From Asterias amurensis (lineage: Eukaryota > Echinodermata > Asteroidea > Forcipulatida > Asteriidae), in contig NC_092669.1 of the NCBI RefSeq assembly GCF_032118995.1, forward strand, positions 10,774,335 to 10,838,334: 64,000 nucleotides of DNA. The letters are read 5' to 3'. Of this stretch, positions 23,201 to 35,900 are shown piece by piece. The notes below the pieces were generated by a model that did no database searches, had not been told where the DNA came from, and saw only the letters and a program-made list of their open reading frames with translations. A program made the translations under genes and the position numbers. Each line of letters begins with the position of its first letter. The stretch's first letter is position 1.

Positions 23201-26200
23201 CACAGTGACGTATATTGAATGGTCACAGAGTAGGAGGGTTGACCATGTACTGTGTAGATGCATTCACCACATGATGTTATATTGAAGGTGGGCCTAGTTT
23301 ATCAATCATTCTTAACCACAGTGGAAGATATTAAATGGTCAGACAGTAGGAGGGTTGACTGTGTACTATGTAGATGACCGATTTGCAGGCTGCCATGGTT
23401 TATTTATCATTAAAGTGATGATTAATTGACACACAGCCGGAGGGTTGACTGTACACTTTATTTGTAGTTGAACATAATGCAGGCTGTCATGGTTTATCAA
23501 CCGTCCAAGTGATATTTAATGGTCAGATAGTAAGAGGGTTGACTTTGTACTATGTACATGTAGATGCATTCAGCGACCAATCACTACATGATATCATATT
23601 GCAGTCTGACATGGTTTATCTATCATTTAGGTGTTTAGGATTAAGGGGCCACACAGTAGGAGGGTTGTAATGTCCACTTACCTCAAAGACCATCTTGGCG
23701 GCATATCCCTGAACATCTTCCCTGTTTATTACAATTTGAATCACACGATACCAAACCTACAACACCAAAAAAAAAGCCAGTAAGTAACAATCCAGAGGTC
23801 GCATGTTTAAAATCACTTATAAATAATTTTTTACTTGATGCTCTCAGGTGTGACAAAGTGCGATATAAGAATGGGCAAGGCCATTATAAGTAGGTTATAA
23901 GTAGGTTTTTCAAGTATTTTTTGAAGCTGTGCACAGTAAGCGATTGATCAAAGAAGAAACTTACCTCTTCACTGACAAAGTCTCCAGCAATACGGATCAG
24001 ATTAAGTATTGTGTCCACATACCACGTGTAGTCTACGGCAAACTTTTCTGCTAAGATGGCAACCTTCAGCACCTATAGCATAAAGTCAAAGGGCAAAGAG
24101 CAAAAGTCAAAGGCAAAAGGTCAACAAAATACACAGCTATTCAATAAACATGATTTAAAGACAGTGGACACTATTGGTAATTGTCAAAGACTAGTCTTCT
24201 CACTTGCTGTATCTCAACATGTGCATAAAATAACAAACCTGTGAACTTTTTTTTAGCTCAATCGCATCGAAGTTGCGAGACAATAATGAAAGAAAAAAAA
24301 AACCTTGTATCACGAAGTTGTGTGCTTTTAGATGCTTAATTTTGAGACCTCAAGTTCTAAATCTGAGGTCTCGAATCAAACTCATAAAAAAATTCCTTCT
24401 TTCTTGAACAGTACTCCACTTCAGACGGAGCCGTTTCTCACAATGTTATATACTACCAACATCTCCCCATTACTTGTTACCAAGAAAGGTTGTATGCTAA
24501 TAATTATTTGAGTAATTACCAATAGTGTCCACTGCCTTTCACGGACTTGTTCTCTACAAAAAAAATCTACCCAGTAAAGCAGATATACACATGGTGGGAA
24601 ATATACATTGACACTTCACCATTTATGCAATACCGCAAATCCCATAACCTTTTACTCTAAAGCTCAAACCCCAAAAGTGACTGACCATTTCTTCCCTAAT
24701 GGAGTAGTCTGCCTTCTCCAGGTAGTCCAGCATTTCGCCAACGATCTCCTCAGCGTTTGTCCGGTCACACATAGCGTACAAGAGATCCACGGCACGCTGG
24801 CGCACACTCACGTCCCGCTCCGTCTGGTGGAGGAAAAAAAAAACAAGACATTCCAAACGAGAAGAATCAACGGCAACCTGGGCCCAATTTCATGGCTCTG
24901 CTTACCGTAAGCACAGAATCGGCACTTACAGAAGCAGGAATTTATGTGCTTACGGCAAGCCAATTCCACGGGTTAGCGGTGAATTTTGGCTTCTGCGCGT
25001 ACGTACTCTGTGTTACTAAGCATTCTACGTTACAAGGCTAGCGCAGAAATTTGGCGCTTGCATGTTAGTGGGGAATCGTGATCGTTAGCGCAGAATTCGG
25101 CGGTAAGCAGAGCCATGAAATTGGGTCCTGTATTTGATTATTTGTTTGTTTAGTTAGTTAGAGCTCCGCAAACTCCCACACAGACATGCAATTTTCTGAT
25201 TGCAAAAAAAAAGAGCAAATGGTCGATCACACTAAACTTTTGTACAGTGTTTTTTTAGTTTTCTATGGCAATATTTTTAAAAGAAAAAGTGGAAATCAGC
25301 TGATCAGCTGAAAAGTTGCATGTCTGTCCCATAAGGGGATACAATTTCATCTTTGAGAGGGCAAGGTCAATTTCGTTTTGCAAAGGGCACTTCCAATGGA
25401 ATATTTGTAAAGTCCTTAGAAAACTTGTAAAGGGCACCTAGACCAAGACCAGGGCAACAAAGGCTTTACCCCTTTGTAACTACATGTCTGTAATTTCATC
25501 TTTGAAAAAGCAAGGCCATTTTCCTTTTGTAAAGGGCACCTACATTTGAAAATTTTAAATGTCTATAGGAAAACTTTTGATGGGGCACCAAGGCCAACAG
25601 AAGCATTACCCTGTGTAAGCACAGGTCTAGAATTTCATCTTCAAAAGGCAGGCCTGTATGTTTCTTTTTTGAAAGGGCAAGGGCACCGAGGCACTTTCTC
25701 TTTGGTAAAGGGCACCCAATAGGGAAGTTGTAAATTTCTTCTTGAGCATTTCAAGGGCACCAATGCAATTGCGTTTGTTGCCTCTTTGAAGTATCAGGCC
25801 TGAAAAGGCAAGGCCATTTTCATTTTGGAAAGGGCACTTCCAATGGACAAATTCAAAGTCTATGGGAAACTTTTCATAGGGGCACCAAGGCCAACACCAG
25901 GGCAACAGATGCTTTGTAATCCAAGACCTGGGGTGTACTCTCGTACTGATGATAAGGTCGTATGCTATTGAGCTGGAGGAATGGGACATCAGGGCCAGTA
26001 TCTAGAAAGACACTGCTTGCTTCTTGGTCTTCGAGATCAGGGCCATGATCCGGTGCAGGATTTGGCGAGCGGGTTGGATCATTGAGTTTCCCCGGGCAGA
26101 CCTGGGTACTCACAGGGGGTGCGGCAAGAACGCTGATCCATTAAATCGTACTACTCTTGTAGAATGAGCAAGTATTACAACTGACCTTTAATGCCGTGAC

Positions 26201-29200
26201 GACCGTTTCCTGATGTTTCTTGACGGCTTCTCGTGAGAACTCCGAAGATGCAAGAAGACACATACTCTCAAGAGCTAGATATCTATAAGACAATAATAAT
26301 ATACAAATAATGAATGTTTATGAGTGCAATGGTGTGAATATGTTCATGAGTTGAATGGAACATTCCATCCCAAACAAGGCTAAAAGTCGCTCTTGGTAAG
26401 GGGCTAAAAAGAAGATACTATCGGATGAAAATAAGATGACTAGAACTCATGACGGGTGCTAAGTATTAGGTCTCATAATTCAAACGTAGTCCCACATACC
26501 TTGCAGGAAATACTTTATGTTACAGCGCCAGGAGCGTCACTGAGTGATGGATAGCGCGCTATATAAGAAGCCACTATTATTATTATAGGTCACGTGTCTT
26601 TGGTCTATCGGTCTATTGATCCCATGTCAAAATTCCTCAATGTCAAATGTCAAAGGTCATATGTCATATAACATATCAATTAAAATTTATAAGGCACAAT
26701 TCACTCAAGATCATAGCGCACTAGAAAGAAATTAACTTGGAAAAAGGCGAGTCTTAAGGACTTTAGGAAAAGCAGACAGAGTATTAGATTCCCTAATGGC
26801 AGTTGGGAGATTGTTCCAAATCATGGGCCCAGCCACACTGAAAGCCTTCCGACCTAGAATTTTGTTTGCTCGGGGAACATTTAAGCGAGTGATGTCAAGT
26901 GCGGACCGAAGAAATCGTGGAGGAGTGTAATGTGACAGTAAAGTAGTAATATAATGAGGTGTAGTTTTGTTAAAGCATTTAAAAACGAGAAGAGCAATCT
27001 CCAAAAGACGATCAGAGCATACTGATCGAAACGTCGACTTGAAACCAACGGTTCTTTTCAGAACCACCCATACTCATTAGAGATAGTCATTACATGGTGT
27101 TACCGCAAACCTTTCCATATAGAGAAGAGCAATCTTAAAATGGATTCGTTCTCCAACTGGTAGCCAATGAAGTTCCCTAAGTTATGGGGTAACATGTTCT
27201 CTCAAGGGTACTTACCTAAGATTGGTTTCTCTGTGTTGGAGGAACTGTCCGAGTTGGTTGCAAGCTCGGACCAGGAGGTTGGGCAATCGGTCTACTGATC
27301 CCATGTCAAAATTCCTCAATGTCAAATGTCAAAGGTCTTAGGTCGATGTACTTACCTAAGATTGGTTTCTCTGTGTTGGAGGAACTGTCCGAGTTGGTTG
27401 CAAGCTCGGACAAGGAGGTTGGGCAATCGGTCTACTGATCCCATGTCAAAATTCCTCAATGTCAAATGTCAAAGGTCTTAGGTCGATGTACTTACCTAAG
27501 ATTGGTTTCTCTGTGTTGGAGGAACTGTCCGAGTTGGTTGCAAGCTCGGACCAGGAGGTTGGGCAATCGGTCTACTGATCCCATGTCAAAATTCCTCAAT
27601 GTCAAATGTCAAAGGTCTTAGGTCGATGTACTTACCTAAGATTGGTTTCTCTGTGTTGGAGGAACTGTCCGAGTTGGTTGCAAGCTCGGACCAGGAGGTT
27701 GGGCAATCGGTCTACTGATCCCATGTCAAAATTCCTCAATGTCAAATGTCAAAGGTCTTAGGTCGATGTACTTACCTAAGATTGGTTTCTCTGTGTTGGA
27801 GGAACTGTCCGAGTTGGTTGCAAGCTCGGACAAGGAGGTTGGGCAATCGGTCTACTGATCCCATGTCAAAATTCCTCAATGTCAAAGGTCTTAGGTCGGT
27901 GTACTTACCTAAGATTGGTTTCTCTGTGTTGGAGGAACTGTCCGAGTTGGTTGCAAGCTCGGACCAGGAGGTTGGGCAATCGGTCTACTGATCCCATGTC
28001 AAAATTCCTCAATGTCAAATGTCAAAGGTCTTAGGTCGATGTACTTACCTAAGATTGGTTTCTCTGTGTTGGAGGAACTGTCCGAGTTGGTTGCAAGCTC
28101 GGACCAGGAGGTTGGGCAATCGGTCTACTGATCCCATGTCAAAATTCCTCAATGTCAAATGTCAAAGGTCTTAGGTCGATGTACTTACCTAAGATTGGTT
28201 TCTCTGTGTTGGAGGAACTGTCCGAGTTGGTTGCAAGCTCGGACCAGGAGGTTGGGCTCGCTGTCGTGATGAATAATCAGATTGATTGCCTCGAAGAGAA
28301 CAGCATTCTTGGAATTGGAATGTTGGACCTTCTTGGACTTTGGTGGCTCCTGATGGAAAAAAAAAGAACGAGGTAGTCTTTCTCCTAAAACTTCTAAGGA
28401 TCATTAAGTGTCAGAATCTTAAAAAGTATTACAGATATGAAAACTGCACAGAGAGGTGTAGTAGCACCATGTGAAAGTCTGTTTTGGGTTGTGTAAGTTC
28501 TGAAAAGAACTGGTAGTTAACAACTCAACAATTCGATCAGTTTGATTTTATTGTCTTCAGGTGAAAAGGCCTTAAGGAGACGATCAAAAGTGATCGAAAC
28601 GTTGAGTTGTCAAGCACCGGTTCTTCTCAGAACCAACGCTACTCAAAGAGACTTGGTGATACTGCAACACCCCCTAATTATACTCCCACCTTGTAAAGTT
28701 TCAAAATCCTACTTGCTCTTACTTGCTCTCCATAAAATATTTTGTTGGGTCATCACAGAAGATTTGGGACTTTTAGCCTATAAAGAAACTGTATATCACT
28801 GGGTCAGACAAACCAACTTCGTCACAAGTTGAAACATTTGTTTGTTCCGTAATCATAGAGTAGAGACAAGGGGTAAGTGACGAGAGGTATCGCTACTCAA
28901 AGAGACTTGGTGATACTGCAACACCCCCTAATTATACTCCCACCTTGTAAAGTTTCAAAATCCTACTTGCTCTTACTTGCTCTCCATAAAATATTTTGTT
29001 GGGTCATCACAGAAGATTTGGGACTTTTAGCCTATAAAGAAACTGTATATCACTGGGTCAGACAAACCAACTTCGTCACAAGTTGAAACATTTGTTTGTT
29101 CCGTAATCATAGAGTAGAGACAAGGGGTAAGTGACGAGAGGTATCGACACGGTTCGCTGCCCATGGTACCGAGGCTGCAAATGTTTGTGTTTGATTTGGC

Positions 29201-32200
29201 AAACCTGTGCTTTGTTCAAAATCGTCTCCAGACATTCGTTAAGACGACCTCGGCTGGCTGGATCATCGGGTGGTCCGTAGAACTGAAGAAGTCGCAAGAG
29301 CTTAACCGAAAGCCAAGGAGCTGGGACAAAATAATATGTGTAGTCCTGGAGGTCTGTGTAAGATGACGTCACAATCTGAAATAAAAAATAATTAGTTTGG
29401 GGTGAGAAGGGTTTCAGAGAGAAGTCATCAAAGAACGCTTTGATGTCAACGATTCACAAATATAACTACATTTAAAAGAAGAAACAGCAAAGTTTTGGTT
29501 GAAAGAACCAATAAGAAATAGTGACGTTTGATAGTTGGTAAAACATGAACACAGGTGTTGAGGAAGTTAGGAAGGTTTTTTTATAAAATTAAAACAAACG
29601 ATTGTAAATATTTGGTACGGAAAACAAAAAAAATATGTAGAGTTGTAGGAGTTTTGTTGGAAGTAAACATTCAATGGTCAAGTTTTGGTAAAGTATACAA
29701 GCAAGCAAACATTTATAAATGGTAGAGTTGTTGGTAAAAGTAAACAATGGTCAAGTTATGGTCTAGTATACAAGCAGGCAAACATATATAAATGGTAGAG
29801 TTTTAGTAAAAGGAATCAATGGTCAAGTTATGGTCTAGTATACAAGCAGGCAAACGTATATAAATGGTAGAGTTTTGGTAAAAGGAAACAATGGTCAAGT
29901 TATGGTCTAGTATACAAGCAGGCAAACATATATAAATGGTAGAGTTTTGGTAAAAGGAAACAATGGTCAAGTTATGGTCTAGTATACAAGCAGGCAAACA
30001 TATATAAATGGTAGAGTTTTAGTAAAAGGAAACAATGGTCAAGTTACAGTAAAGAATACAAACAAGCAAATATGAACAAATGGAAGAGTTTTTGTAAAAA
30101 GTAAACAACGGTCAAGTTATGATATGAATACAAGCAAGCAAATATGCATAAATGGTACAGTTTTGGTAAAGGGAAAAAAGGCAAATTATGGTAAAGAATA
30201 AAAGCAACCAAACATTTGTAAATGGTAGAGTTTTGGTAAAAGGGAAAAAATGGTCAAGTTACAGTAAATAATACAAACAAGCAAATATGTATAAATTGAA
30301 GATTTTGGGTTAAAGGCACAAATTGGTAAAGTTATGATATGAATACAAGCAAGCAAATATATGCATAAATGGAAGAATTTTGGTAAAGGGAAAAGGGCAA
30401 ATTATGGTAAAAAATAAAAGCAAGCAAACATTTGTAAATGGTAGAGTTTTGGTAAAAGGGAAAAAATGGTCAAGTTACAGTAAATAATACAAACAAGCAC
30501 ATATGAATAAATGGAAGAGTTTTTGTATAAAGTAAACAACGGTCAAGTTATGATATGAACACAAGCAAACAAACATGTATAAATGGAAGAGTTTTGGTAA
30601 AAGGAAAAAATTGTCAAGTTATGGTAAAGTATAAAAGCAGGCAAACATGTATAAATGGAAGAGTTTTGGTAAAAGGAAAAAATTGTCAAGTTGTGGTAAA
30701 GTATAAAAGCAGGCAAACATGTATAAATGGTAGAGTTTGAGTAAAAACAAGCACAAATGGCCAGGTTTTGGGTAAAACCATGAAGATGCATGTTAACTAG
30801 GATGGATGTAAAACAGTCTCTGATTGGTCAACTCTTACCCTGCTAAGTCTTGATACAGCCAATGAGACGCAACCTTTGTAGTCATCAGGGTTATCTAACA
30901 CAAGATCATGGATTAAACTCGTAGCTGCCGTAACAACGCCCTGTAAAAAAAAAAGGTCAACATTTGGCTCAGTTTAGTTGCGACAAGGGATAAGATTCTG
31001 ATTCAATGCAAAAGTATGAAAATTGATTGTAACAAGAGGTAAACATACGTAAAAAGGGGTTTTCCTCAAGTTTGTTTTCAATAATTGCCTGGACCAGTCA
31101 ACAAAATTGTTAGGTCGCCTGATTTTAAATTTTACATGACCACATGAAATAATGCACACAATTTTGAAAAAATGTTAGCCTTTTGAACGATCTTATCCCC
31201 TTATTTCTGCCCTGAACAATACTTTTTTCATCAACAATCATTCTGATGGGTTCTCGCAATGAAATAATCAGAACCAGAACGAGGTCGAGATTATACCCCA
31301 CAGCGCGTCTTCCAACCCCGGAAATTTAAGTTTTGTGTTTCCCCATTCGCCTTCTTATTGTTTTAATTCTTTGGTCCCTCTGTACCAATCCAATCTACTA
31401 CCAGTCTAATCACCAACCTGACCACCCATCTAGTCACCCATCTGGTCACCCATCTGACCACCCATCTGACCATCCATCTGACCACCCATCTGGACACCCA
31501 TCTGGTCACCCATCTAACCACCCATGTGATTACCCATCTGACCACCCATCTGACCACCCATCTGACCACCCGTCTGACCACCCATCTGGCCACCCTTCTG
31601 ACCCCATGTCTATCACAGGTTCTCTTACCATGTGTTGGTCATTCAGAAGATGTATAATTCTTGTTTGGTATTCGCTGCTTGGAATACAGTGGGAGTCAGT
31701 TCTGTAGAGACGAAGCAAGCACAGGGCGGCACTCTGCTTCACCTCATCAATGGTATCCCTGCAAGAAAATCATTCACTTAAATGTAGTTTCAAATTCAAA
31801 AAATAGTTAATGGTCTGACGTTTCGACCCTAGCAGAGTCTTTCTCGAAGGCTAAAGGGTTTCAAATTCAAATTCACACATTTTTTATAATCCACTCACAC
31901 TAGGGTTTCACTTTAGCTACTAAAGGCATTGGACACCATCATTGTTAGCATAAAAACTTACTTGGTAATGAGCAATGGAGAGCTGTTTGTAGTATAAAAC
32001 ATTGTGAGAAACTGCTCCATCTACAGAAAACGTAGTTTTTGGGAAAGAGGTAATTTCTCACTCAAATATTAAAAGACTTCAGACCTGAAGCCTTTATTTA
32101 TTATGCATCTGAGTTGTGCACACAAAGTTGTGCAACAAGGGTGTTTTTTCATTTCATTGTTCTCTTGCACAATGGACAACCATCGCACATCTCTCTCAGA

Positions 32201-32916
32201 TAAGGCATTAGCCGGGAATCAAACCAGGGGGGACAATGGTGAGAAGCGAGCACTTTACGTACGACACCATTGGGGCTCGGAGTAAAGTGCACAGTCATCT
32301 AAAGTCGCCATTGGGGTTCAAGCAGAATATTGACCCAATTCACCTGACGTCATCATCAGAATAATCTTGGATGCACCATATTGGTGGGCAATGTCACTGT
32401 GCGTTATTCAGTGAAGGGCGCACGGGGCGTATCTACGTAAACCTATGTGCCCACCAAAATGGTGAGCATGGCACAGTCGCTGCGTGTGACGCACGTGCAA
32501 GGGGTCAATAGTGCCTCCGATTAAAGTCACTACTAGGGTTGAAAGTGTTTGTTTCTTACTTTCAAGGCTCAAACATGTCAATCTCCTGCTTGTTTATCTG
32601 AACTTGTTCATCATTATTCCCCTACTCGGACTTTACGTTCATCTCAACAGTCATTGCTTTCTGCTACTAGAGCTTCTTCCATTTTTTATGGCCACAGATC
32701 TTTTTCTTACGCCGCACCGTTTCTTTGAAATAGTCTTCCTGTGCATATTCACCTTGCTAATTCTTTACAATGTTTAAGTCCCTGTTGAAAACTCATTTGT
32801 TTAAAGCTTCTTTTTTGTAATTTGCCTGTTTGTATCTTGTATCTTTCTCTAATTATTTATTTTATTGTTTCTTTTATGCGCTTAAAGGCTTTTGCATTAG
32901 GCGCTTTACAAATGTC

Positions 32917-32951
<35 letters not shown>

Positions 32952-35900
32952 CTGAGACTAGAAGTTTGGGTATTTCAGGCCCGAGTGTCTCGGCCATGGC
33001 CTTGCTGCCGATGTTAGCGATGCAGTGAAGGGCTAGGTTGATGTGGATGGGGGTACGGCTTCCCATGTCGTTCTTGATGTTCTGAATCACCAGTTGCATC
33101 AAGTCAGAGTTCTCGTTGACGAGGACGGAGATGAACAGGTAGCCCTGAAAGAAGAAGAAATAGATCAAGGAATCAATGTTATTCCCATTAATAAATACCT
33201 TTTTAACAGCTAAAGTTTTCAAACTTTTGTGACTTTTCTCTAGGCAATAATGGTCTGTTAAGCGCCCTCACTGGGGTCAAAGGAGGCAAATGATTGGAAG
33301 ATAGCTGTTCTGTGTGCGTAAAAAAGTGCGCATAAGCTCAGTGTCAATGAAGCGTGTCGCGTTGTGCAAGGGGTCTATTAATAGATTTTCAGCGCGTATG
33401 TGCATGTGCGCGAAGTGCCAATGAAACTAAGATGAATAAGCATGTGAAACACTAGTATACACATATTGACTGGCAATGAGGTAACTAGTGTAAGTCTATT
33501 CCCCGAGGGATTTTGAGTGACCAGAATAGGGACCTATTTCTCGAAGCCGAAGACTTAAGCCCGCTTGGGTACTAGTGCTGGGCGAATAGTGAAATTTTGT
33601 TATTCGGATACCGCTGGCCAACTATCCGAAATAAACCGGATATTCGAATAGTTTTTTCGCCGCTAGAGGGCGCTATTAAAAAAAAATAATAATAATAATT
33701 TTATTTTTTGGGCCGCTAGAGGGCGCTGTTCGTTTGTGAATGAGATCTTATGGGCGGATTGATATTAGTTTTAGACTGTCACTCGGTTCATTCATAAAAA
33801 TGACCGGATCTAATTTAAAGATGGCGATTTGCTTTTTCTTTTGATCGTGATTGACTCTACGTGAAGGAAAACTTTTGTAATCTTTGAACAAAATACGTCG
33901 GAAATGTCATTGTTTTAACTCTTCACGGAGGTGAGCATAGTTAAATACTTAAGTTATATGCTGTTTTATGCTGTCTTAATAGAAGTTTCATAAGAAAATT
34001 ACATTCATATCAGTTGTCGCCCGACAGATATTCGGATATTAAAGAATATCCGATTACTTGGTTGTAATTACAGAACTATCCGGTTTATAAATAGGTATTC
34101 GCGCCCTATGCGGATATCCGGTTAAGAAAAAAAGGCATTCGCGGTTACGGATAGGAAAACCTATTCGCCATTAACCGGATATTCGAATAATTCGCCCAGG
34201 CCTATTGGGTACTACATAGTTCCCGCAAACACGCATGCGCGAACACTAGACTACATTAGTTCAGTTTCAGCCAACCAGAATACAGAACAAGCAAGAGGTG
34301 TGTTATAATTGTATGCTGGTTTAGGGGCCATTTATTTGGTAGTTTCAAAAGCCGGTCCCTTCTCTCTTGTTATACATCCCCACGTGATCCAGTTTTGACC
34401 AATCAGAGTCTGTAAACTGTCCCGGGTATTTATAAAAATTTGATAATCGATATCATTTAGAGATAAATACTTACAATCTGCTTCTCTGTGTACTTGTTTG
34501 AGCTGAGGAGATTAACGGCCTCCATGTGACCGAAGTCGATGTCGTGACCGAGCAGAAAGATGAAGAGCAGTTTGCAGACATACTTCTTCTTCTGGTATCC
34601 ATCCAGAGTTTTATCCCCTGAACATCAACATAAAATAATTCAAACAGTTAATAATAATAATAATAATAAGAAAAACACCCTTGTCACATGAAGTTGTGTG
34701 CTTTCAGATGCTTGACTTTGAGTCCTCAAATCTAAATCTGAGGTCTCGAAATCAAATGCGTGGTCGATTATATCTTCAGAGGGAGCCGTTTCTCACAATG
34801 TTTTATACTACCAACCTCTCCCCGTTACTTGTTACCAAGTAAGGTTCTATGCTAATAATTATTTTGAGTAATTACCGACAGTGTCCACTGCATTAAAGCA
34901 CAACCCCATGATGAAGAATAATCCAAGTAAATGACGTCTATTTGTTCACATGTACATGTACGTCTTATTTTATTTTAACTATTCACTTGATACTTAAAGG
35001 AACACGTTGCCTTGGATCGGACGAGTTGGTCTTTGAAAAGCGTTTGTAACTGTTTTTTATAAAAGGCATATGGGTAGAAAGATAATGTAAAAGTAGAATA
35101 CAATGATCCACACAAACATGCCTCGAAATTGTACGGTTTTCCTTTTACCTCGTCGACTAACACGGTCAGCCATTTATGGGAGTCAAATTTTTTACTCCCA
35201 TAAATGGCCGACCGTGTTAGTTCGCGCAGTAAAAGGAAAACCACACAATTTCAAGGCAAACTTATGTGGAGAATTGTATTCTACTTTTAAAACATCTTTC
35301 TAACCATGTGCATTTTATAAAAAACGGTTACAAACGCTCAGTTAAAGACCAACTCGTCCGATCCAAGGCAACGTGTTCCTTTAATTTGCATACATCTGTA
35401 CAGAAGTATGTTTTTTATAATAAAAAACCTGCTAAAAATTAAAAGCAACTTCAGCAGACGTTATTGAGTTGCAGGTCTTCTTTCGATAACTATCAAGAAA
35501 TGCATCCCCTGAACAAATCCCTTCTGCTTAAATCTACATGGGGAATGAGTGTCAGCGCCGTTGCACTTAAAGGATTCGGGTACTTTTTCAAAATGTCCAC
35601 AGATTTACACTAAACTTGCAGGGTTTGAAGATAAAGATAGTGGAAAGCTTCCCTTCGAATATTACTAACTAAGGTTGTGTGGTTTTTGAGAAATGAGTAA
35701 AAACAAGTCACAAAATCATTTTGGTCTCATGACACCAAAATGATTTGAGCATGTAAAATCCCCTTAACCAGTTATGATATTATACCAAAACCATAGCATA
35801 ACTGGTTAAAACGTTTTAACATGCTAAAACTGAGACGAAAATTATAACTTTTACTCATTTCTCAACTACAGCACCTCAGTAAGTAACAATCTTCAAACTG

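Larger units (their letters stand above)
33575..34204. mobile_element. Non-autonomous hAT-like DNA transposon
   Basis: Inverted ends CTGGGCGAATA near 33578 and ATTCGCCCAGG near 34193, with many GGATATCCGG/ATTCG pieces inside, flanked by the direct repeat TTGGGTACTA (33565-33574 and 34205-34214). The flanking repeat supports recent transposition. The superfamily is inferred from an 8-10 bp target duplication. Confidence 0.82.

Noticed and set aside
27746..28376. [20 protein letters not shown] plus-strand frames
   Set aside because: Antisense of the amplified half of AP2A exon 8.
31333..31707. HPSD-repeat reading frame
   Set aside because: Produced by the 12-bp intronic minisatellite and overlapping exon 5 in the wrong frame and strand.
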